Shown piece by piece: positions 27,818 to 36,600 of a stretch of 64,000 bases of DNA. Positions within the stretch are counted from its first letter, which is position 1, and each line of letters starts with the position of its first letter. The notes under the pieces are model-generated. The model saw only the letters and a list, made by a program, of their open reading frames with translations. It ran no database searches and was not told the origin of the DNA. This stretch comes from Alkalihalobacterium chitinilyticum (GTDB lineage: Bacteria > Bacillota > Bacilli > Bacillales > Bacillaceae_F): positions 1 to 64,000 of the forward strand of contig NZ_JAOTPO010000008.1 in NCBI RefSeq assembly GCF_029028005.1, written 5' to 3'. A program made the translations under genes and the position numbers.

Positions 27818-27944
27818 GGAATGAACGATAGTGCACCTAGAGGGATATAATGTAAAAATTATTAAAATAGTTCAAAAGTATTAGTGCTACTACCTTTATT
27901 ATTATGCAACGATGTTGTTTGGAATGGAATGAACGATCGTTCAT
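27818..27944. promoter_or_regulatory. Candidate operators upstream of the XRE gene
   Basis: ggaatgaacgat occurs at 27818-27829 and again at 27926-27937. The second copy is part of a perfect 16-bp palindrome, atgaacgatcgttcat (27929-27944). Both lie upstream of the minus-strand XRE gene and could bind its dimer. Confidence 0.5.
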
Positions 27945-28002
27945 GTTTGATTAAGAAATTGTAAATTTTTTATTACAAGAGATTTGAGGTAGAAAATTTG
28001 TA

Positions 28003-28054
28003 ATTCGGGCTCTGTCCCCCACTAGTAAATTATTACCGCAGTGGGGGACAGGTC
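28003..28054. repeat. Dispersed hairpin repeat, copy 3
   Basis: ttcgggctctgtcccccact pairs with agtgggggacaggtcc around the loop agtaaattattaccgc. It lies 120 bp before the helicase-nuclease gene. Confidence 0.85.
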
Positions 28055-28177
28055 CAGCCTCCCAATACTCGATAAACAGATTTACTACTATATAACCCAT
28101 TCAAAAAGCATAAAGTTCCCAACAATAGGATAAAGTTGTAAAATAGAGAGATAGATGTAACTGTGAGGTGCTTGAAA

Positions 28178-31100
28178 GTGAAACAAAATGGAACGGAACA
28201 GAAAGCAAAGAACTTCTTTGAATACCTACTCGCGTTAAATAGTTTAGTAGGAAAAGTAACAAGAGACTATAGAGAGTTTGAAAAAAATTGGCCAACCGCG
28301 GAATTTATAAGTCTGCCTGGTTGTTATTTATTTGATCAATGCGAGGATGAGGATACGTTTCTTGAAATTCATCGCCCTGAAATTACGCGAGATGACGAAA
28401 CGCCACCTCCGCCCGATCCGATATTAAGCGGCTGGATCGACTTTGATTACCGTAATGAACGTAGAAGTGTAACACGGTTAAATGAGAAAACGGTACTCGA
28501 TGACGATGAGAATGAAATCACGATAGATTTTTCCGAAGATCCAAAAAGGGTCACGGCTTTTGAAAGTTGGGAAAATGAATGGAATAGTTGGGCCGAGCGT
28601 TTACGTGAAAAGAAAAAAGTGAATGATCTTTATGTTCAGTACTTTGATCTCATTCAACAATTAGAAAAAGAAGGCGAAACGTTAGAATTTATCTTCGCCA
28701 GGGGGCTCTTTTGTTGGCAGCATCCAGATGAAAAGGTGGGAACGATCCGATACCCCTTACTAACAACAAAATTGGAGTTAGAACTGGATGCAGAAAAAGG
28801 AATTATTTCTATTAAACAAGTACAAGTGGCTACGAATGTTGAACGTGAAATGTTCTCTGGGGTCCGGATCAATAACATAGAAAAAATAAATGAGTTAAAT
28901 GAAAGTATTCAAACCACCTCGATTTTGGATAATCTTGATACTTTTTTTACTCAGTACATACACTTGTTTGACCCGAACGGAAAATTCATTGAGGACCACT
29001 CTAAAATAGAAATAAATGAACATCCCGCCATTTATGATGAAAGCTTCTTCTCATTAAGAAGAAAAAGTGTTCGAGTTTTACGGGATGATTTAGAAAAAAT
29101 AATTAATGGAATTGTAGAGGGTGACCTTGATGTGACTCCAGCGCTCCAAGCCATTGTCGGTGAGCAGTCAGAAGCAGAGGATGGGGAACTTTCTGAAGCA
29201 AAGAATGATAAGCTAGATTTCTCAGCAAATGATCTGTATTTCCCACTGGAGTCTAATGAGCAGCAAAAGGAAATCGTCAATCGAATTGAGCACAATTACG
29301 GGGTATCGGTCCAGGGGCCACCGGGAACGGGGAAAACCCATACGATCGCTAATTTAGTGTCTCATTTCCTTGCTCAAGGTAAAAAGATCTTAATTACGAG
29401 CCAGAAAGAGAGTCCATTAAAAGTATTAAAAGCAAAAATTCCAAAAGATATTAGGGACTTATGTGTGCCTGTTTTAGGTGGGGGTCGCGAATCACTTCAA
29501 GAAATTGAGCAATCGATACGCTCTTTAAGTGAAAAGTTAGGAGAACTAGATGTTCAGAAGCTAAAGAGTGAAATTACTAGAAATAAAGACCTGCTTGACC
29601 AAAGTAAGCGAAATGAAGCTCGTTTGAAAAATGACTTGCGGACCTACGCCGAGAAAGAAGGAACACCTCTAGAATATAAAGGTGAGAAACTTTTCAAATA
29701 TGATGTAGCAAAGCGCTTGGCTGAATCGCCGATTAGTTATACGTGGTTACACGATGAGATAGAAATGAATTTGACTTTCCCTATTTCATCTCCTGAATTT
29801 AGAGAGTTATGGGACTTAAAAGGAAAACTTCAAAAAGAGGACTTAGCTTTAGTTAAAGAAACTCTACCAAAAGTGGAAAAGGATATTCGCAGCGCTACTT
29901 CTTTCACAGACTTAATTAGAAAAGGGAAAGAGCTAGAGAAATCGGTTGAACCAACAAAACAAATTCAACAGAAATACAACGTTCCTCTTGAAGAAAAAGT
30001 CATTAAAAGCTTACTAACCCATGTTCAAGGAGTCTATCAAAATGCTGGTATTCTCTCCAATAGCGAGTACAAATTAATTTTAGATGATTGCATGGCAGGT
30101 GGTAAAAGAGAGGAACGCTGGAGAACATTACTTTCTGAGTTAAAGGCGAAAAATGAAGAGTTGTTTGAGCTCTATCATTTACTTGTTACCCATACAATTA
30201 ATCTTCCTAATAAAGGCCGACAAGAACTGGCAGAAGATTTTACAATTGCAAAAGAGCGATTACAGTCAGGGAAGAAACCAAATGCACTCTTTTTTCTGTT
30301 CAAAGGAAAGCGTACCAAGTATTTATTTGAAACGAGTATTCTAAATGGTGAATCGATCCGGACGGTTGAGGACATCGAACTACTTGAACAGTCTTTAAGT
30401 TATCAACAAAAACGAGATGAGGCAGCAAGAGTTTTTAATGGAAATATGACGGACGTTCAAATGGAGACGATTAACCTTGAAGATGAAAGGTTCCCGCACG
30501 CCTTAGATCAAAAAATGCAACAGTTAGATGTCCTACTAAAAGTAGTAGATGCTATAGAAGCCTTTAAAGAGGAAATCAAACCATATACAATGTCTCAGCT
30601 TGATGTATTCTCAGTTGAAACGTATAAGCAGTTAGTTGGGGAGTTAGAAGTCGTTTTACAATTTGTAGAATATGAGAAATGGCTCAAGCAGTTAGATGAA
30701 GAAGGAGCACAGCTTACAAAGGCAGGAAATCAAGAAGATGCTCATCCGATATGGAAGGACTTTATTACGGCGTATAAGACAAAGGATGATGGCTTATGGA
30801 AAGAACGATTAGAAAAACTTGGTCATTTAGAAACACTGCAACTAGATGTCAAACGGTTCTATGAGCTATTACATGTCTTAGCAAGTCCATTACCTTTAAC
30901 AGGACAATCGATTGAAATGTCAGTCGGGCAAACCATTCATTTTCCTGAAGATTACGAAGAAGCTTTTGAATTGAAGAAACTTCATACTTGGTTGGATGAA
31001 ACGAAAGACATGAATGTCGGCCTAATTAAAAATCAAATCGAAGAAGAACATAAAGAACAGAAGAGACTGATTCAAGACATAGTGAGTCAATCTACTTGGA

Positions 31101-32554
31101 AAAATCAAATCGAACGCATTACAGAAAGTGAGAAACGTTCACTCTCAGCTTGGAAAACATATATTAAACGATTTGGAAAAGGAACAGGGAAATACGCCCA
31201 TCAACATCTAAAAGATGCACGGAATGAGATGAAAACTGCCCAATCGGCTATTCCTGTTTGGATCATGCCTGTTAACCAAGTGTTAGAAAACTTCCCTGTC
31301 ACCAATGACAAATTTGATATCATCATCTTTGATGAAAGCAGTCAATGTGATCTGTTTTCAATTAACGTCTTGATGCGCGGTAAAAAAGTAATCGTTGTGG
31401 GAGATGACGAACAAATTAGTCCTACTGATATCGGGACAAAGTTAGATGACGTCCATGAATTGGTGAGAAGGTATCTTAATGGGATTCCAAACGGAAATCT
31501 ATTTGACGGCAATATTTCACTTTATGAAATTGCTGAACAAACTTTCCCTAAAGAAGGAAAGCTCATGTTAAGAGAACATTTCCGGTGTGTCCCTGAGATC
31601 ATTCAATTCTCAAATGATTTAAGTTATGGTGGTGAAATGATCCCGCTTCGCCTTCCGTTAGAAGAAGAAAAGATTGATCCACCTGTTACAGCCATTAAAG
31701 TGAATGATGGATACAATGATGAAAAAGATAAGGACATTAACGTTCCAGAAATAGACGCTATAGTAGCAGACATGAAAGAGATGGTTAAAGATCCTAAGTA
31801 TAAAGGGCAAACATTTGGGGTTATTGCCCTTCAAGGCCAAAAACAAGCGAAACTGCTGGAGTCTAGAATCCGAGAAGCACTTGGTGAAAAAGAGTATGTC
31901 GATCGTAAAATTATTTGTGGTAATTCATATACTCTTCAAGGAGATGAACGCGACATTATCTTTTTATCGATGATCGTTGCTCCTGGACGACGTTTCATGG
32001 CACTGACAAAAACAAGTGATAAACAACGATTTAATGTCGCAGCTAGCCGCGCAAAAAATCAAATGAGATTGTATCACTCGCTAGATTTGGAAGATTTAAA
32101 TCCAGATGATTTGAGATACAGACTTTTAAGTTACTGTAAAGATCCAAATCGTACGAGTGAACAATTTGAAGACCTTGAAGATAAATGCGATTCGCCATTT
32201 GAAAAAGACGTATTGCGAATGATCCTTGCCCGAGGCTACAAAGTAACTCCTCAAGTAGTAGTAGGAAGATATCGAATCGATTTTGTCATCGAAGGAATCC
32301 GTGATCGTCTCGCTGTAGAGTGTGACGGTGAGAGGTGGCATGGCCCTGAAAAGTTTGAGGAAGATATGCAACGACAAGAATCGCTTGAACGCTCAGGTTG
32401 GAAGTTTTGGCGAGTACGAGGTAGAGAATTCTATTTTAACCGCGAAAAAGCGATGGAAAGTCTGTGGGAGAAGTTAGCTGAAATGGGGATCACCTCTAAT
32501 CAGGCACCAGTACCGGAAGTAAAACAACGAGCCACAAACCTTCATGGTATCTAG
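28178..32554 (+). CDS. Large SF1 helicase with C-terminal MTES_1575/Vsr-like nuclease
   Basis: Single-gene defence candidate of about 1458 residues. The N-terminal ~370 residues are unique. A UvrD/UPF1-like SF1 motor follows: Walker A QGPPGTGKTHTIANL (about 380-394), a long coiled-coil insert (about 430-980), Walker B DIIIFDESSQCDL (about 1046-1058), motif III VVGDDEQISP, and motifs V/VI with LQGDERDIIFLSM and FNVAASRAKNQM. The last ~110 residues are a REase_MTES_1575 (DUF559/Vsr-fold) nuclease: RYRIDFVIEG, VECDGERWHG, GWKFWRVRG. Start: GTG 28178, with AGGTG ahead; GTG 28163 is an alternative. This helicase-Vsr architecture is known from anti-phage proteins such as Hhe-type systems, but I cannot assign the exact one. 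It has its own terminator and so acts alone. Confidence 0.72.
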   Translation: MKQNGTEQKAKNFFEYLLALNSLVGKVTRDYREFEKNWPTAEFISLPGCYLFDQCEDEDTFLEIHRPEITRDDETPPPPDPILSGWIDFDYRNERRSVTRLNEKTVLDDDENEITIDFSEDPKRVTAFESWENEWNSWAERLREKKKVNDLYVQYFDLIQQLEKEGETLEFIFARGLFCWQHPDEKVGTIRYPLLTTKLELELDAEKGIISIKQVQVATNVEREMFSGVRINNIEKINELNESIQTTSILDNLDTFFTQYIHLFDPNGKFIEDHSKIEINEHPAIYDESFFSLRRKSVRVLRDDLEKIINGIVEGDLDVTPALQAIVGEQSEAEDGELSEAKNDKLDFSANDLYFPLESNEQQKEIVNRIEHNYGVSVQGPPGTGKTHTIANLVSHFLAQGKKILITSQKESPLKVLKAKIPKDIRDLCVPVLGGGRESLQEIEQSIRSLSEKLGELDVQKLKSEITRNKDLLDQSKRNEARLKNDLRTYAEKEGTPLEYKGEKLFKYDVAKRLAESPISYTWLHDEIEMNLTFPISSPEFRELWDLKGKLQKEDLALVKETLPKVEKDIRSATSFTDLIRKGKELEKSVEPTKQIQQKYNVPLEEKVIKSLLTHVQGVYQNAGILSNSEYKLILDDCMAGGKREERWRTLLSELKAKNEELFELYHLLVTHTINLPNKGRQELAEDFTIAKERLQSGKKPNALFFLFKGKRTKYLFETSILNGESIRTVEDIELLEQSLSYQQKRDEAARVFNGNMTDVQMETINLEDERFPHALDQKMQQLDVLLKVVDAIEAFKEEIKPYTMSQLDVFSVETYKQLVGELEVVLQFVEYEKWLKQLDEEGAQLTKAGNQEDAHPIWKDFITAYKTKDDGLWKERLEKLGHLETLQLDVKRFYELLHVLASPLPLTGQSIEMSVGQTIHFPEDYEEAFELKKLHTWLDETKDMNVGLIKNQIEEEHKEQKRLIQDIVSQSTWKNQIERITESEKRSLSAWKTYIKRFGKGTGKYAHQHLKDARNEMKTAQSAIPVWIMPVNQVLENFPVTNDKFDIIIFDESSQCDLFSINVLMRGKKVIVVGDDEQISPTDIGTKLDDVHELVRRYLNGIPNGNLFDGNISLYEIAEQTFPKEGKLMLREHFRCVPEIIQFSNDLSYGGEMIPLRLPLEEEKIDPPVTAIKVNDGYNDEKDKDINVPEIDAIVADMKEMVKDPKYKGQTFGVIALQGQKQAKLLESRIREALGEKEYVDRKIICGNSYTLQGDERDIIFLSMIVAPGRRFMALTKTSDKQRFNVAASRAKNQMRLYHSLDLEDLNPDDLRYRLLSYCKDPNRTSEQFEDLEDKCDSPFEKDVLRMILARGYKVTPQVVVGRYRIDFVIEGIRDRLAVECDGERWHGPEKFEEDMQRQESLERSGWKFWRVRGREFYFNREKAMESLWEKLAEMGITSNQAPVPEVKQRATNLHGI

Positions 32555-32581
32555 CATCGAAAAGTCAAACTTTGTTTTAGT

Positions 32582-32619
32582 AAAAAACGATTCCATCAGT
32601 ATAAGGTGGGGTCGTTTTT
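32582..32619 (+). terminator. Terminator of the helicase-nuclease gene
   Basis: The stem aaaaacgattcca pairs with tggggtcgttttt (one G-T wobble) and is followed by a short T-rich stretch. Confidence 0.75.
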
Positions 32620-32667
32620 GGTTTGGATGTTTTTTTAGGAAAGATAGTACATTGGGTTTGGTAAGGT

Positions 32668-32735
32668 TCGAGGTCTGACCCGCACTAGAGTAAAGTATTA
32701 CCGCAGCGGGGGACACGCAGCGGGGAACAGGCCAG
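32668..32735. repeat. Dispersed hairpin repeat, copy 4 (right arm doubled)
   Basis: The copy reads gaggtctgacccgcactaga, then gtaaagtattaccgcagcgg, then gggacacgcagcggggaaca and ggcca. The right arm (gcagcgggg-aca) occurs twice. A pglX-like fragment begins directly after it. Confidence 0.85.
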
Positions 32736-32741
32736 GCAGAG

Positions 32742-32903
32742 AAGAAAGAGACTTTCTTCCAGAAACGTTTTGATAAGCTAGTCGAATTTGGTAAAGATCT
32801 TGCTATGCATGTACACGAACAAATTGCAATTGACTTAGATGGCGGTGTGAAAGATAATTATTCTAAATTGATAAGGTGTAAGCAAGGATATAATTTATGC
32901 TAA
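32742..32903 (+). pseudogene. Fragment resembling the C-terminus of BREX methyltransferase PglX
   Basis: An open stretch without a start codon reads FLQKRFDKLVEFGKDLAMHV then HEQIAIDLDGGVKDNYSKL and stops at 32901-32903. The pattern (K-LVEFGKDLA-HVHEQIAIDLD-GVK-NY-KL) matches my memory of the end of adenine-specific methyltransferases such as PglX. It begins at the edge of a hairpin repeat, so the rest of the gene was lost there. Together with the pglZ-like fragment 600 bp further on, it suggests a deleted BREX locus. Confidence 0.55.
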
Positions 32904-32942
32904 AATAAATAGGAATAGGTTACAAAAAGGAGGGGAACGGTC

Positions 32943-33173
32943 ATGGCCATACGGAAAGAGGATTTATACCGTCTCATTGATAAATTACCATCAAAAGACT
33001 TACCTATGGTTCATCATTTACTAAAGCGCTTAGCTGATGAAGATGTGGAAATTCATGTTGATGATTCTGATATCTCAGACAAGGAGTTGGCAGAGTTAGA
33101 ACAAATCAATCGTAAAGTAGATGATGGAGAAGTTGTAGATTGGGAGGATATCAAGCGTGACTTCCACCTATAA
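32943..33173 (+). CDS. Antitoxin of a RelBE/ParDE-type pair
   Basis: 76-residue acidic protein with ribosome site aaaaggagggg. The helical N-terminus MAIRKEDLYRLIDKLPSKDL likely binds DNA; the acidic tail (VEIHVDDSDISDKELAELEQ) would wrap the toxin. It overlaps the toxin gene by 17 bp. Encoded between two BREX-like gene fragments, it probably entered as a module. Family by position and size rather than a strong motif. Confidence 0.7.
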   Translation: MAIRKEDLYRLIDKLPSKDLPMVHHLLKRLADEDVEIHVDDSDISDKELAELEQINRKVDDGEVVDWEDIKRDFHL

Positions 33174-33426
33174 CGTTCAATTCTCAAAAGAAGCGTTAAA
33201 ATATTTCTCGAAATTAGACCGTAAGAAAAAAGAGAAGCTTGCATCTGTTATTGATGCCTTAAAAGAGAATCCGTTTCTTCTGCCAAATGTAAAACCCCTT
33301 CAAGGTCTACCCTATGATATGTATCGAGTACGTGTAGGTGATTTACGAATAATTTATCGCTTGGAAAATGAGAAATTACTAATACTCATTTTAAAAATTG
33401 GTTCACGTGGAGATATTTATAAATAA
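33157..33426 (+). CDS. RelE/ParE-superfamily toxin
   Basis: 89-residue toxin. The fold signature is clear: YNVQFSKEALKYFSKLDRKK at the N-terminus, LKENPFLLPNVKPLQGLP in the middle and YRVRVGDLRIIYRL near the end, with the closing ILKIGSRGDIYK. RelE toxins cut mRNA on the ribosome; ParE relatives poison gyrase. The basic Arg residues in RVRVGDLRIIYR favour RelE-type. Its 17-bp overlap with the antitoxin gene ensures coupled translation, and a terminator follows. Confidence 0.85.
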   Translation: MTSTYNVQFSKEALKYFSKLDRKKKEKLASVIDALKENPFLLPNVKPLQGLPYDMYRVRVGDLRIIYRLENEKLLILILKIGSRGDIYK

Positions 33427-33431
33427 TTACT

Positions 33432-33467
33432 AAAAGGCAAAGTTCATTTAACGGACTTTGTCTTTTC
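33432..33467 (+). terminator. Terminator of the RelBE-type pair
   Basis: aaaggcaaagttc pairs with ggactttgtcttt (one mismatch), followed by a T-rich tail. Confidence 0.8.
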
Positions 33468-33523
33468 TTACGAAGTTTTGTTGTTTAATAATGATACAAT
33501 AAGGAAGTAACCTTTAAATTTAA

Positions 33524-33706
33524 CAATTTAAAGCTAACTATACGACGAAAGTAGAGTTTGAAATCAAACAGCCTAAACAATCCTTCTTAATATATGCCCA
33601 GTACGTACCCGAAGTAGAACAGTCTTACTTGATAATTTATTATATAATGCAGAGTTTAAAGCAGATGAAGTCGCAGTGTTAGCAGAACGATTAGGAGATT
33701 CGGTCT
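33524..33706 (+). pseudogene. Fragment resembling the N-terminal part of BREX PglZ, frameshifted
   Basis: The reading FKANYTTKVEFEIKQPKQSF then LIYAQYVPEVEQ continues after a frameshift as LLDNLLYNAEFKADEVAVLA then ERLGDS. This matches the conserved N-terminal region of the PglZ phosphatase (a Y-x-LE-xxP-xxxFLIYAP segment, then LLD-LLYS-xFKAD-x-LG) as I recall it. Start codon and the rest are missing, and it ends in a copy of the hairpin repeat. Orientation and order relative to the pglX-like fragment agree with BREX type 1 operons. Confidence 0.55.
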
Positions 33707-33742
33707 CTGACACCCACTAGAGTGAAGTATTACCGCAGCGGG
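33698..33742. repeat. Dispersed hairpin repeat, copy 5
   Basis: ttcggtctctgacacccact with agagtgaagtattaccgcag then cgggt. The right arm is shortened. It truncates the pglZ-like fragment. Confidence 0.8.
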
Positions 33743-33907
33743 TAAGAAAAGGTATTGATAATCTTACGAAGTATCAGATTGATAGCCTGTTGCTAGCATG
33801 TCCTAGCATCTTTACGCTGATGAATTCAAAGTGTGAACAGTTTATTTCTTGTGTATTTTTTTAGTTGAAAATCAAATCTCTCAATAGTTTCGAAAGCTGG
33901 TGTTCAC

Positions 33908-34504
33908 TTGAAAAAGCAATACCTTGATTTAATGCAATTCTTCGAAGGGTATGTATGGAATTACCGGAGAATGAACTTATCAGTTGCACATAATCGTTCA
34001 ATGTTTACGAAAAGAGAAATTGATTATTTTGCTAACTTAGGAGAAATGCTTGGTTTTGATGCTTTTATTGAAGATTCTAAGTATGATAAAGCTTTAGGCA
34101 GGTCAAGACCGATGGACCTTTCATGGTGGAAGTGGGACGAGCGAATAGATAAAGAAAATTATATCTATCTGGCGCTGCATTTAGAAAGGGAAAATCAATG
34201 GGATAAAGATGAGGAGACGATAGACAAGCTGTTTGCTGAAACAGAGCCAGATTACATTCCGCATAATGTAATTGGAATACAGAATATAAATGCAGAAGAG
34301 AGGATCCAAGCTCTAAATTCCTTAGTTGTTTCCAAGAACAAAGTTCAACAATCCAACGTTCTAATGATTTATCGTTTCTATGATAGAAGTTATGATGTTG
34401 AGAGGGTTAAGGCGTACCATTTCAGTCCAGATGGTAAAGAGCAAGTAAAGGAAGCAACTTGTAAACAAGATGAAGTCGGTTATTGGTTTATGTACTTTGG
34501 ATAG
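33908..34504 (+). CDS. Uncharacterised protein (198 aa)
   Basis: I do not recognise this family. It is read from TTG with a weak ribosome site (ctggtg), soluble, and rich in aromatic residues in the first half: FEGYVWNYRRMNLSVAHNRS, then SWWKWDERIDKENYIYLALH. It lies on the same strand as the next two genes (gaps of 65 and about 165 bp), which also lack known functions. A decayed copy of part of this gene (about residues 42-65) occurs at 62287-62362. The setting, directly after BREX-like fragments, suggests an accessory or defence role. Confidence 0.55.
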   Translation: MKKQYLDLMQFFEGYVWNYRRMNLSVAHNRSMFTKREIDYFANLGEMLGFDAFIEDSKYDKALGRSRPMDLSWWKWDERIDKENYIYLALHLERENQWDKDEETIDKLFAETEPDYIPHNVIGIQNINAEERIQALNSLVVSKNKVQQSNVLMIYRFYDRSYDVERVKAYHFSPDGKEQVKEATCKQDEVGYWFMYFG

Positions 34505-34569
34505 AGGCGACGCTTCTTATGCTTTACTATATTTATTTCAAGATCATTCATGGTTAGGGGACGTTTATT

Positions 34570-35349
34570 ATGGCAATTGTACACTTTAAGAAAAGTCTCG
34601 AAACACTAAGGGAAATATATTCAGACAATCTATCTGTGCCATTAATTGCAGAAGAATTATTTGCTTGTCCTTTGGACGGTGATGCACTAGAAGTTAAACA
34701 GAACATGGAGGAAGCAGACTTTGACTATTATGGAGTTGAAAATAACGGGAAGATTATTGGCTATATTGTCAGGTCTGAACTGAAAGATGGTTTGATTTCA
34801 AATTATGTTCATCCTTTCGAGATGGAAGATCTTATTTCAGAATCAACATCACTTATCGAACTGTTGCAAATATTTAAAGATAAAAATCCAGTGTTTGTAC
34901 TTGAAAAAAATCAAGTAAAGAAACTACTAACATTAGCTGATTTACAAAAACAACCGATTCGTATGTTAGTATTTGGCTTAATTTCTCTATTAGAAATGAA
35001 TTTATTAGACTTAATTAAAAAAAGTTACCCAGACAATGGTTGGACACAGTGTTTAAGTGAGGGAAGAATCGAAAAAGCATTTGAAGTTTACGAAAAAAGA
35101 AAGCAAAAAAATGAGGGGCTAGGCCTAATTGAATGTATCCAGCTATCTGATAAAGGAACAATCATCCGAAAAACACCACAACTGTTAAATCAACTGGAAT
35201 TTCAATCAAAAAAAGAGGTGGATCGTTTCTTTAGCTCAATTGAGGAGTTAAGAAATAATACAGCTCATTCTCAAGAATATGTATATGATGATTTTAATGA
35301 TTTCTTAGATTCGATTAATAGAATAGAAAAATTGTTAAGGTTAATTTAA
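34570..35349 (+). CDS. CBS-like protein with C-terminal RX4H (HEPN-like) region
   Basis: 259 residues. The first ~130 residues resemble a pair of CBS domains, which sense nucleotides: VPLIAEELFACPLDGDALEV, YYGVENNGKIIGYIVRSEL, FVLEKNQVKKLLTLADLQKQ. The C-terminal ~120 residues are helical and end with a region containing IEELRNNTAHSQEYV. R-NNTA-H fits the R-x4-H signature of HEPN RNases. A regulator domain joined to an RNase-like domain would suit a nucleotide-triggered defence effector; this is inference. The ribosome site is weak (aggggacg). It is flanked by two other unknown proteins on the same strand. Confidence 0.5.
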   Translation: MAIVHFKKSLETLREIYSDNLSVPLIAEELFACPLDGDALEVKQNMEEADFDYYGVENNGKIIGYIVRSELKDGLISNYVHPFEMEDLISESTSLIELLQIFKDKNPVFVLEKNQVKKLLTLADLQKQPIRMLVFGLISLLEMNLLDLIKKSYPDNGWTQCLSEGRIEKAFEVYEKRKQKNEGLGLIECIQLSDKGTIIRKTPQLLNQLEFQSKKEVDRFFSSIEELRNNTAHSQEYVYDDFNDFLDSINRIEKLLRLI

Positions 35350-35411
35350 TGATCATAATCAGCAGGATTTTAATAAAGCCATTTTGGAATGATAGCGTGT
35401 AACTGAATGCC

Positions 35412-35443
35412 CTACGCAGCGCGGGGGACAGATCCGCTTTCCT
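35412..35443. repeat. Dispersed hairpin repeat, right half only
   Basis: tacgcagcgcgggggacaga then tccgctttcc is the right arm of the repeat family. The left arm is absent. Confidence 0.6.
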
Positions 35444-35515
35444 AAATATATGGGATTGTCGTCATTAAATGATAAACTAATAGAAAGTATTATATTAAAA
35501 GGAAGTGGAACGGGA

Positions 35516-36481
35516 ATGAAGTCTAGTATATTTAATTTTATTGGGGATTTTTCGAGTACTTTAGAAGAGTTAGCATTGCGTGTCGAAGCACTCTTATGGG
35601 ATCAACCACAAGCAGCTATTACCCAATCACGCTTGTTTGGAGAAATGTTAGTGTCTATGATCTTTGAGCAAGAAAACATGAATGAAGTGTATCCATTGAA
35701 ACAGGTGGAAAAAATAAATAGATTGTATAAACACGATATAATTCAAGACAATATTTATAAAAAATTGGAGTACATAAGAAAAAACGGAAATATTGCGTCT
35801 CATCAAGTTCTAGAGATGTGTCAAGAAGTAGCAAAGCAAGTGCATCAGGCACTGTTCGATATTAGTGTATGGTATGCAGAAGTTTATGGTCATTATACGT
35901 TTAGTGCCCCAACATACGAGTTACCTCCTAAGCCTAATCATGACCATCATGATTTGAAACAATGGATGGATGACTATATTCAAGAAACGACAAAGCGGTT
36001 TAAGGAAATAGAAGCACATCTAGAACAACTAAGACAAGAAAAAGAACAGCAAGAAGATTTGGTTAATGAACAGGAGAAATCTAAAGTTCCTATTGCCCTT
36101 AAACCGGTTAAATCAAATGAACGCAGTGTCCCTTTAGAGCAATTCGAATCAACATTTAGAAAAGTGAATTTTAAGAGAACCAACCTTACAAAAAAAGCTG
36201 CTGAATTTGAACATGAAGAGTATAAAGATTTTTTCGTCTATCTTCTAGATAATGCATCCCCATCTATTGCTATTCATCCTTCAATAGTGGAACAAGAGAA
36301 AATATTGATGGAAGTGCCAACTAAGCCAAGAAAAAGTACAGCGTTAAGACGCTTCCCTAAGATGGAAGAAGACGGCAAACTCAAGTCTAATTATGGATAT
36401 ATGTATACGTTCCAAACCAAAACAGAACTAGAAGAGTTGCTGCGACGAATAGTAGAGGTCCTAGACTCTAGAAATCTTTAA
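35516..36481 (+). CDS. DUF4145/HsdR-N-like protein with coiled coil
   Basis: About 321 residues from the ATG at 35516, preceded by aaaggaag. The N-terminal ~125 residues (LEELALRVEALLWDQPQAAI, SRLFGEMLVSMIFE, VEKINRLYKHDII, KLEYIRKNGNIASHQ) follow the pattern of the DUF4145-type helical domain that begins some type I restriction R subunits and related defence proteins. A Glu/Gln-rich coiled coil follows (about 165-205). The C-terminal ~110 residues are of unknown type (SNYGYMYTFQTKTELEELLR). No helicase or nuclease motif is present, so it is not HsdR itself. Third of three adjacent unknown genes. Confidence 0.5.
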   Translation: MKSSIFNFIGDFSSTLEELALRVEALLWDQPQAAITQSRLFGEMLVSMIFEQENMNEVYPLKQVEKINRLYKHDIIQDNIYKKLEYIRKNGNIASHQVLEMCQEVAKQVHQALFDISVWYAEVYGHYTFSAPTYELPPKPNHDHHDLKQWMDDYIQETTKRFKEIEAHLEQLRQEKEQQEDLVNEQEKSKVPIALKPVKSNERSVPLEQFESTFRKVNFKRTNLTKKAAEFEHEEYKDFFVYLLDNASPSIAIHPSIVEQEKILMEVPTKPRKSTALRRFPKMEEDGKLKSNYGYMYTFQTKTELEELLRRIVEVLDSRNL

Positions 36482-36600
36482 GCGTGTAAGATCTAGTGGA
36501 ATAATATGGGTGTAACGGGTTCGTAAACTATCGTAAAACTCGAATTTGCCCAGTAAAATAAGCTCTTAAAAGCACGGCAAAATGCGGTCCTTTTTGCATA

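Noticed and set aside
35516-36481. Type I restriction subunit HsdR
   Set aside because: Only the DUF4145-like N-terminal pattern is present; no helicase or nuclease motifs and no hsdM/hsdS nearby.
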